From NCBI GenBank assembly GCA_964385045.1, contig CAYLNM010000041.1, positions 1 to 28,488 on the forward strand: a stretch of DNA of 28,488 bases. The letters run 5' to 3'. Numbering within the stretch: the first letter of the stretch is position 1; each line of letters begins with the position of its first letter. The DNA comes from CAYLNM01 sp964385045 (GTDB taxonomy: Bacteria; Planctomycetota; Phycisphaerae; Phycisphaerales; SM1A02). Below the pieces are notes generated by a model. The model was not told the DNA's origin. It did no database searches and was given only the letters and a program-made list of their open reading frames with translations. The position numbers and the translations under genes are program-made. Shown here piece after piece: positions 22,568 through 28,488 of this stretch.

Positions 22568-23158
22568 ATGGACAACCCGATCATCGGGGTGCGCACGAGT
22601 GGTGCGCGCCGATCGCGACGGGCCTACACGCTCGTCGAGCTGATCATCGTGATCGCGGTCCTCGGACTCGCGGGCGCGATCGTCGTGCCGAGCCTGCAGG
22701 ACACCGACGACACGGACGTGCAGGCCGCCGTCCGCAAGATCATCGGCGACCTGAGCTTCGCCCAGTCCGACGCGCTGGCCCGGCAGGAGTTCCGGCGGGT
22801 CCACTTCTACGACGACGGCCGGGGCTACTGCATCGTCCGCGAGACGCAGGCGAGCTACGCCGACGCGTTCGATCCGGCGACCGCCGACTACGTGCGCGAT
22901 CCCCTCGGCTCGCCCGGGTCGCTCGGCCGGTACATCGTCGACTTCGTGGCGGACCGGCGGTTCCAGGACGTCGCGATCGCGTCGGTGACGATCGACGGCG
23001 GGGGACGCGACCTGGTCTACGACCCGATCGGCGGCACGATCCAGGCCGGCGACGCCCCGGGCAGCGGCGGCACCATCGTGATCGAGGCGGGCGACACCCG
23101 CTACGAGATCACGATCTCGGCGTTCACCGGCAAGCTGAGCGTCCGCCGTCTGAGCTGA
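22568..23158 (+). CDS. GspH-like minor prepilin
   Basis: The 196-aa product has a type II secretion/type IV prepilin N terminus: a basic leader, then AYTLVELIIVIAVLGLAGAIVVPSL, with Glu24 at +5 relative to Tyr20. The residue before the cleavage site is Ala19, not the usual Gly. The C-terminal domain (about 45-196) is beta-rich, with strands such as RRVHFY and YCIVRE, the layout of GspH/FimT. These minor pseudopilins start or cap the pseudopilus. GGAGGGGAGGGA lies just before the ATG, a strong ribosome-binding site. A 25-bp gap separates it from the previous gene. Confidence 0.88.
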   Translation: MDNPIIGVRTSGARRSRRAYTLVELIIVIAVLGLAGAIVVPSLQDTDDTDVQAAVRKIIGDLSFAQSDALARQEFRRVHFYDDGRGYCIVRETQASYADAFDPATADYVRDPLGSPGSLGRYIVDFVADRRFQDVAIASVTIDGGGRDLVYDPIGGTIQAGDAPGSGGTIVIEAGDTRYEITISAFTGKLSVRRLS

Positions 23159-23253
23159 GTCGACCCGCACCGCGGCGCCGCGCCCCGGACCGCCGTCGCC
23201 CGCCGGCGCCGACGCCCGCCCCGACACCCCACGCTCGAGGAAGGACCCGATCC

Positions 23254-23628
23254 GTGCACGAGAAGCCGAGCGGACGCCCGCGTGCCGGCGACCATCCGGT
23301 TCCCGTCGCCGGCCGCCGACGCGTACGGATCCGTCTCCTTGGGCGGCGCACCGGATTGTTCGCGCCGCTGCTCGGCATCGGGCTGCTGCTCTGGGCCCGC
23401 CTCATCCTGGTGTCGGACATGCCGCGCATGGCGCTGGCCGAACCCGAGGAGCCCGCGAGCGCGACGCCCGCGGACGACGGGCGCAGCGCGGAGCCCGCGG
23501 ACGCCAGCGCACCCGCGTCGCCCGCGGGCGCGGACGCTGCGCGATCCGGCGAGAGCTTCCCGGACCCGCACGATCCGCACACTTTCACACCGGAAGGTCC
23601 CAAGTCCGCCCGCGATCCGTCCGAATGA
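23254..23628 (+). CDS. Small single-pass membrane protein with disordered tail
   Basis: The 124-aa product starts with a very basic cytosolic segment (about residues 1-32), has one membrane helix (about 33-53) and ends in a Pro/Ala/Ser/Asp-rich, probably disordered, periplasmic tail. The arrangement of basic N terminus, single helix and Pro-rich periplasmic linker is like the start of GspC or PilP-type proteins that contact the secretin, but no downstream domain is present and I do not claim homology. The start is a GTG at 23254 with GAGGAAGGA upstream. It lies directly before the secretin gene. Confidence 0.6.
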   Translation: MHEKPSGRPRAGDHPVPVAGRRRVRIRLLGRRTGLFAPLLGIGLLLWARLILVSDMPRMALAEPEEPASATPADDGRSAEPADASAPASPAGADAARSGESFPDPHDPHTFTPEGPKSARDPSE

Positions 23629-23653
23629 GGGACGGCGTGCCGGACGCCGCCCT
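23628..23653 (+). terminator. Bulged hairpin at the stop of the small membrane protein gene
   Basis: A 10-bp stem with one bulged A (23628-23638 with 23644-23653) and a 5-nt loop begins at the stop codon. No T-run follows. It may mark a transcript boundary before the secretin gene; the 271-bp gap to the secretin holds no supported gene. Confidence 0.3.
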
Positions 23654-23899
23654 CGGGCGGGGCCCGGTGCGTGGAGCGTTCGAGCCGTTCGTCCCACGGT
23701 GGGCCGCCCGGCGGCGCTTCGAAACCCGGCGCCTCCGCCGACGGCGGGGCGCGGGCGGCGGCCACCCGGTGGTGCTCGCCGGCACGTGAAGTCCGCGGCG
23801 CCCGTCCCGGGGCCGCGGGGATCCGAGCAGAAGAGCAGCCCGGGCACGGACCGCCCACTCTCCTCAGAGGGGTCCGCCCGAGCGCGGAGGCAATCTCAG

Positions 23900-25621
23900 A
23901 TGAGCAGGAACCACAGGATCACGTCGCGCACGTGGCGAGGCCGCACCATCGCGGCCTGCATCGCCGGCATGGCCTTCACCGGCCTCGCGTCCGGCCAGGA
24001 CCAGACCATCACCATCAACGTGGTGGACACCGAGCTCTCGAGCGTGCTCGAGCTGTTCGCGGTGAACACCCAGAAGAACATCGTGGCCTCGCCCCGCGTC
24101 TCGGGGCTGGTGACCGCGAACTTCTTCGACGTGAGCTGGCGCGAGGCCCTCGACGCCATCCTCACCGTCAACGGCTTCGTCTGGGACGAGCAGGGCGACT
24201 TCATCTTCGTCTACACCCGCGAGGAGTTCGCGGAGATCGAGGCCCGTACCCGGCAGACCCAGTCGCGGACCTTCGAGCTCGACTACCTCTCCGCCATCGA
24301 CGCCGAGAGCTTCATCACCCCGCTGCTGTCCGACGACGGCGAGGCGTCGGCCCGCGGCGACGTGGCCCCCGGCTTCGAGGCCTCGGCCTCGAGCGGCGGC
24401 GCGGACGAGTACGCCTACACCGCTCGCCTCGTGGTCAACGACTACGAGGAGAACCTCGACCGCATCGCGGAGACGCTGTCGGAGCTCGACACGCCCCCGC
24501 GGCAGGTGCTCGTCGAGTCGACGATCATGCAGACGACGCTGGACGAGTCCAACGCCTTCGGCGTCGACTTCAGCGTCATCGGCAGCCTCGACTTCAACGA
24601 CCTTCGCAACCCGCTCACGGCGGTGAACGACCTGCTCGGTGGCAACGAGACCGGTCCGGACGTCCCGGCGGCGGGCGAGGACGGTTTCGAGCCGGGGGAC
24701 AATCAAGCCGGCGGCGTCGTCTCGAGCGTCGGCAACACCACCGGGGCCGCGGGCCTGAAGGTCGGCGTGATCTCCGGCGACTTCGCGGCCTTCCTGAAGG
24801 TCCTCGACGAGGTGACGGACACCACCGTCCTCGCCCGGCCGAAGATCCTGGCCCTCAACCGCCAGCGGGCGTCGGTCCTCGTCGGCCAGCGGATCGGCTA
24901 CCTCTCGACCACCGCGACCGAGACCGCCTCGACCCAGACCGTCGAGTACCTCGACACGGGCATCCAGCTGAAGTTCCGGCCGTTCGTGTCGAGCAGCGGC
25001 ATGATCCGGATGGAACTGCAGCCGAGCGTCTCGGAGGCCCGGCTCCGCAACATCACCAACCAGGGCGGCCTCACCGTCAGCATTCCCGACGAGGTGACCA
25101 ACGAGCTGACCACCAACGTCCGCGTCCAGGACGGCGAGACGCTGGTGCTCGGTGGCCTGTACCGCGAGCAGAACGCGACCACCCGGCGCCAGGTGCCGAT
25201 CCTCGGCGACATCCCGATCCTCGGGGCGGCGTTCCGCGGCAACGAGGACACCGTCCGGCGCGAGGAGATCATCTTCCTCATCACGCCGACGATCCTCGAC
25301 GACGCCGCGACCTGGGAGGCCGGTCGCAACGCCCGCGACTACGCCAACGGCCTGCTCGTGGGCAGTCGCGCGGGCCTGCTGCCCTTCTCGAGGACCCGCC
25401 AGACCGAGAGCCACAACCGCAAGGCGGTCGACGCCTTCCAGCGGGGCGACCTCGACATGGCGGTCTTCCACGCCAACAACTCCCTCCGCCTCGCCCCGGT
25501 GCAGCCCGAGATGCGCAACTTCCGCGACCGGGCGCTCGGCACCACGGAGGAGGCCTTCCAGCGGAGCCTGATGTTCCGCGTGTTCCGGAAGGACTTCGAA
25601 GGGACCGGTAACGGGGGCTGA
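23900..25621 (+). CDS. Secretin (GspD/PilQ-like) with C-terminal helical tail
   Basis: The 573-aa product forms a multimeric outer-membrane pore for type II secretion or type IV pili. A signal peptide ends near residue 32. An N0/STN-type domain (about 36-100) and an N1-like domain (about 115-195) lead to the secretin domain (about 200-480). The latter has the signature VPILGDIPILGAAF (432-445), followed by EEIIFLITPTIL. After the secretin domain a tail of about 75 residues contains one TPR-like helix pair (KAVDAFQRGDLDMAVFHANNSLRLAP), not usual in GspD. There are fewer N-terminal ring domains than in a typical GspD of about 650 aa. GGAGG about 12 nt before the ATG supports this start over a long upstream frame. 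An intrinsic terminator follows. Confidence 0.94.
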   Translation: MSRNHRITSRTWRGRTIAACIAGMAFTGLASGQDQTITINVVDTELSSVLELFAVNTQKNIVASPRVSGLVTANFFDVSWREALDAILTVNGFVWDEQGDFIFVYTREEFAEIEARTRQTQSRTFELDYLSAIDAESFITPLLSDDGEASARGDVAPGFEASASSGGADEYAYTARLVVNDYEENLDRIAETLSELDTPPRQVLVESTIMQTTLDESNAFGVDFSVIGSLDFNDLRNPLTAVNDLLGGNETGPDVPAAGEDGFEPGDNQAGGVVSSVGNTTGAAGLKVGVISGDFAAFLKVLDEVTDTTVLARPKILALNRQRASVLVGQRIGYLSTTATETASTQTVEYLDTGIQLKFRPFVSSSGMIRMELQPSVSEARLRNITNQGGLTVSIPDEVTNELTTNVRVQDGETLVLGGLYREQNATTRRQVPILGDIPILGAAFRGNEDTVRREEIIFLITPTILDDAATWEAGRNARDYANGLLVGSRAGLLPFSRTRQTESHNRKAVDAFQRGDLDMAVFHANNSLRLAPVQPEMRNFRDRALGTTEEAFQRSLMFRVFRKDFEGTGNGG

Positions 25622-25667
25622 TGTCCGGGCGGCTCTTCAGCCGAACTCACCCCCACCATGAGCACGA

Positions 25668-25707
25668 CCGGGGGGCGGGACTCGTTCCCGCCCCCCGGTT
25701 GCTTTTC
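25668..25707 (+). terminator. Intrinsic terminator of the secretin gene
   Basis: A perfect 13-bp GC-rich stem (25668-25680 with 25686-25698), with a 5-nt loop, is followed by TTGCTTTT. It lies 47 bp past the secretin stop and 43 bp before the next start codon, so the TPR lipoprotein gene needs its own promoter or read-through. Confidence 0.85.
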
Positions 25708-25749
25708 CGGCCCGCCGTTCGGGCGCGTTCCCAGCCTTCGGAGCACGAC

Positions 25750-27120
25750 ATGCGCACCGCCCCCGTCCTCGCCCTCGCCGCCGTCGGACTCGCCGGCTCC
25801 CTCGTGCTGCTCGGCGGCTGCGGCGGGCCCACCAAGGCCGGCCGCGAGGCTCGGACCGCCGCTGCCGACCGCGTCTCGGCGTTCTCCGCCGGGGCGACGT
25901 TCCAGCAGGCGGAGCAGGAGCTCGTCGCCGGCCGGTTCGACCGGGCGATCGACAGCATCGACCGGGCGATCTCGGCCCAGCCCGACATGCCCGAGTACCG
26001 CATCCTCAAGGGACGGGCGATGCTCGAGTCCGACCGCCTGCAGCGGGCCGAGGAGGCCTTCGTCGGGGCCGTGGCCGCGGCGGAGCGGTCGATCGCGGCG
26101 ATCGACGAGCGCGTCGCCGAGCGGCAGGAACGGTCCGGCGAGCCGCTGAAGGAGCGCGACCTCGAGCGGATCGAGATCGAGCGACGGGCCGTCCGGCGGG
26201 TCGAGGCCGAGGCGTGGTACTACCTCGGGATCGTCCGCCAGCGCTGGAACCGCATCGAGCAGGCGGCCGCCGACTACGCGCAGGCTCACGACGTCGATCC
26301 GCAGCCGGTGGCCTACCTCGTCGCCGCGTGCGAGATGCTGCTCGACCTGCGGCGGCCCGAGGAGGCCGAGGCGATGATCGAGCCGGTGATCGACCGGTAC
26401 GAGGGCGACCCGTCGCTGCTCGTGCTGCTCGCCCGGGCCGCGATGCTGCGTGACGATCCGGTGGAGGCCGCGGCCCGGTACGCCGAGGCCCGGGTGCTTC
26501 GTCCCGACGACTCCCTGCTGACCGAGGAGTACGTGCGCGCCGCCTTCGAGGCGGGGCTCTACCGCGACGTGCTCGCGACCCTCGACGTCCACGCCGCCGG
26601 CTTCGCCGAGCCGCGGCCGGACCTGCTGCGGATCGAGGCCCGGGCCGAGGCGATGCTGGGCCGGCTCGAGACGGCGGACGCGGTGTACCGCGAACTGCTG
26701 CGGCACGCCCCCGGGGACGTGCAGGCGTGGGTGGAGCACGGCACGCTGGCGTGGGAGATGGGCGAGATGGCCCGGCTCGAGGCCTGCGGCGTCCGCGTGG
26801 TGCGGCTCGCCTCCGAGCGGTGGGAGGGCTGGATGTACCGCGGACTGGCGGCCGAGGCGAACGAGGAGCTCGATGAGGCCGAGCGACTGCTCCGCGAGGC
26901 GACGGACCGCGCCCCGCAGGACGCGCTGCCGCACCTGATGCTCGCCCGCGTGCTCGAGGCCCGCGGCGACCGCGACGCGGCGGAGGGGGCCTGGCTCGCC
27001 GCGATCGCGGCGAGCCCGGAGGATGCCGACGTCCGCCGGCTGGCCGAGGCCCGCATCGCGGCGATCGTCGCGGGGGCGTCGGCCGCCGCGGCCGAGGGCG
27101 GATCGCCGAGCGGCGGCTGA
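25750..27120 (+). CDS. TPR-repeat lipoprotein
   Basis: The 456-aa product has a lipoprotein signal peptide ending LLGGC with Cys24. The rest consists of TPR-type helical pairs, for example ELVAGRFDRAIDSIDRAISAQPD near residue 60, AWYYLGIVRQRWNRIEQAAADYAQAHDVDP near 155-190, and repeats up to the C terminus. It is probably anchored in the outer membrane facing the periplasm. Its place after a secretin gene recalls PilF/PilW-type pilotins that help secretins assemble, but those are about half the size, so this role is only a suggestion. The ATG at 25750 has GGAG upstream and starts the signal peptide; the longer frame from 25621 would run through the secretin terminator. It converges on dus with a 25-bp gap. 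Confidence 0.88.
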   Translation: MRTAPVLALAAVGLAGSLVLLGGCGGPTKAGREARTAAADRVSAFSAGATFQQAEQELVAGRFDRAIDSIDRAISAQPDMPEYRILKGRAMLESDRLQRAEEAFVGAVAAAERSIAAIDERVAERQERSGEPLKERDLERIEIERRAVRRVEAEAWYYLGIVRQRWNRIEQAAADYAQAHDVDPQPVAYLVAACEMLLDLRRPEEAEAMIEPVIDRYEGDPSLLVLLARAAMLRDDPVEAAARYAEARVLRPDDSLLTEEYVRAAFEAGLYRDVLATLDVHAAGFAEPRPDLLRIEARAEAMLGRLETADAVYRELLRHAPGDVQAWVEHGTLAWEMGEMARLEACGVRVVRLASERWEGWMYRGLAAEANEELDEAERLLREATDRAPQDALPHLMLARVLEARGDRDAAEGAWLAAIAASPEDADVRRLAEARIAAIVAGASAAAAEGGSPSGG

Positions 27121-27145
27121 GGCGCACTCGCCCCCGGGCCGCGGG

Positions 27146-28429
27146 TCAGTCCGAGGAGCCGGGGGCGGCGGCGTGGCCGGCGGCCGGGGGCGCGGCGCCT
27201 CCCATCGCCGGCCGCGTCGTGCGCCGGGCCGGACGCGGGACGGGGGTCGAGGCCGGGGGGCGGGCCCGCGGCGCGACGGACGTGGTGCGACCGTCCCCCG
27301 GCCGCTCCCACAGGTCGTTCAGCAGCCCGGGGGGCACGCGCTCGAGCTCGGGGTGCTCGCCGAGCCGCGCGATCGCCGCGTCGAGAACGTCCTGCACCTC
27401 CTCGGCGTCGGCGGCGAGCCGGATCGTCTCCTTGACCGGCTTCACGTGGCCGAGGGCCTTGCCGTACCACGAGATCCGCTGGCTGAGCCGCTTCACCGCC
27501 GCCCGCTCGCCGAGCAGCTCCACGATCAGCTCGAGGTGCCGCCGCACCACCCGCAGCTTGCCGGCGGCGGACGGCTCGGCCCGCGGCGGGCGGCCCTCGA
27601 GGGCGTCGGACACCGCCCCGAACATCCACGGCGTCCGCAGGCTCTGGCGGGCGATCATCACGCCGTCGACCCCGCAGTGCCGCACCATGCGCACCGCGGA
27701 GGCGGCGTCGACCACGTCGCCGTTGCCGATCACGGGCACGTCCGTCACCGCCTCGCGGACGCGGGCGATCCCGTCGAGGTCGGCGACGCCCTTGAACCGC
27801 TGCCCGGTGGTCCGGCCGTGGATCGTGATCGCCGCGATCCCGACGTCCACGAGTCGCCGGGCGAGCTCGGGGGCGACGATCGACTCGCGGTTCCAGCCGA
27901 GCCGCAGCTTGGCGGTGACCGGCACCCGGCCGCCCACCGCCCGCACCACCCGGGCCGCGAGGTCCACCGTCGACGGTGGATCGCACAGCAGCAGCGAGCC
28001 GCCGTTCTTCTTGCAGACCTTGTCGACCGGGCAGCCCATGTTGATGTCGACGATGGTGGCCCCGCGGTCGGCCGCCCACGCCGCGGCCTCGGGCAGGGGA
28101 TCGGCGGCCGAGCCGTAGACCTGCATCCCCAGCGGTCGGTCGTGCTCGTCGGTGGCGGCGAGGGCGAGGGCCTTCTCGCGGCCCATCAGGATCGACCGGC
28201 AGTTGATGAGGTCGGTGCACGCCAGGCCGACCCCGCCCTGCTCGCGACAGAGCCGGCGGAAGGGCAGGTCGGTGTGGCCGGCGATCGGGGCCAGGAGGGC
28301 CGGGTGCGGCAGGCGGACGCCGCCGATCACCAGCGGCGGGAGCCGCAGCGGCTCGACCGGAAGCGGCTCGACGGCGGGCGGCTCGGTCCCGGCCGGATCC
28401 GGCCGGGTGGGATGCGTCGTCGCGGGCAT
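27146..28429 (-). CDS. dus: tRNA-dihydrouridine synthase (DusB-like)
   Basis: FMN enzyme that reduces specific uridines in tRNA to dihydrouridine with NADPH. The 427-aa product has the family's barrel motifs: LAPIAGHTDLPFRRL (46-60), the catalytic cysteine Cys133 in NMGCPV, KLRLGW, the IHGRT loop and VIGNGDV. A C-terminal helical domain follows (to about residue 350). The length exceeds the usual 320-350 because of a Pro/Glu-rich N-terminal leader of about 30 residues and a Pro/Arg/Ala-rich tail of about 60 residues. The ATG at 28429 has no Shine-Dalgarno sequence but a TANNNT element ends 7 nt upstream, pointing to a leaderless message. The subtype (DusB versus others) is tentative. Confidence 0.95.
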   Translation of the reverse strand: MPATTHPTRPDPAGTEPPAVEPLPVEPLRLPPLVIGGVRLPHPALLAPIAGHTDLPFRRLCREQGGVGLACTDLINCRSILMGREKALALAATDEHDRPLGMQVYGSAADPLPEAAAWAADRGATIVDINMGCPVDKVCKKNGGSLLLCDPPSTVDLAARVVRAVGGRVPVTAKLRLGWNRESIVAPELARRLVDVGIAAITIHGRTTGQRFKGVADLDGIARVREAVTDVPVIGNGDVVDAASAVRMVRHCGVDGVMIARQSLRTPWMFGAVSDALEGRPPRAEPSAAGKLRVVRRHLELIVELLGERAAVKRLSQRISWYGKALGHVKPVKETIRLAADAEEVQDVLDAAIARLGEHPELERVPPGLLNDLWERPGDGRTTSVAPRARPPASTPVPRPARRTTRPAMGGAAPPAAGHAAAPGSSD

Positions 28430-28436
28430 GAGGCGG

Positions 28437-28442
28437 ATCGTA
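28437..28442 (-). promoter_or_regulatory. TANNNT -10-like element before dus
   Basis: TACGAT on the minus strand ends 7 nt before the dus ATG. There is no Shine-Dalgarno sequence in the gap, and no clear -35 box. The layout matches lipA and serC. Confidence 0.5.
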
Positions 28443-28488
28443 TCCCGGGAGGCGGGGAGGTCGGACCGCGGGGCCGAGCGCCGGGCCG

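Overview
The window is a very GC-rich bacterial chromosome segment with 21 protein-coding genes I can support. There are no tRNA or rRNA genes, no CRISPR array and no insertion sequence. The gene mix is an exosortase/exopolysaccharide locus, a secretin with pseudopilins, TPR lipoproteins and a photoactive-yellow-protein-like PAS protein. This suggests a Gram-negative-type planctomycete, probably of the Phycisphaerae; that placement is inference from gene content and GC content, not from a marker gene.

Layout. (1) 344-1687, minus strand: a three-gene unit encoding a 178-aa protein, a 111-aa coiled-coil protein and a 134-aa PYP-like PAS protein that keeps the chromophore cysteine but has altered chromophore-pocket residues. 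(2) 1865-2914, minus: lipoyl synthase lipA with a clear intrinsic terminator. (3) 3274-17213, plus: an exopolysaccharide/exosortase locus made of an outer-membrane export lipoprotein, exosortase, an EpsI-like partner, a 1738-aa TPR protein, a Wzc-like co-polymerase whose Walker A motif has lost its lysine, an extended SDR epimerase and a WecA/MraY-type glycan initiator with a long low-complexity insertion. (4) 17527-18986, plus: a low-molecular-weight tyrosine phosphatase overlapping a ketosamine-kinase-like gene. (5) 19047-20153, minus: serC. (6) 20288-27120, plus: a PilZ-like protein, a major pseudopilin, three small membrane-anchored proteins of unknown function, a GspH-like prepilin, a secretin and a TPR lipoprotein. 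This is part of a type II secretion/type IV pilus-like system without its ATPase or platform genes in view. (7) 27146-28429, minus: a DusB-like tRNA-dihydrouridine synthase.

How the genes fit together. In region 3 the initiator would start a lipid-linked glycan, the Wzc-like protein and export lipoprotein would assemble and export it, and the exosortase with its EpsI partner and giant TPR protein would process exported proteins. No sorting substrate with a recognisable C-terminal signal lies in the window. In region 6 the secretin would be the outer-membrane pore and the pseudopilins the piston, with the PilZ-like protein as a possible cyclic-di-GMP input.

The most notable non-coding signals are two. 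First, long intergenic arrays with a 7-bp or 14-bp period lie at 4737-4876 (ten 14-bp units in phase) and 17273-17417, with shorter traces elsewhere. Second, three housekeeping genes (lipA, serC, dus) lack a Shine-Dalgarno sequence and instead have a TANNNT element 6-7 nt before the start codon, which predicts leaderless mRNAs.
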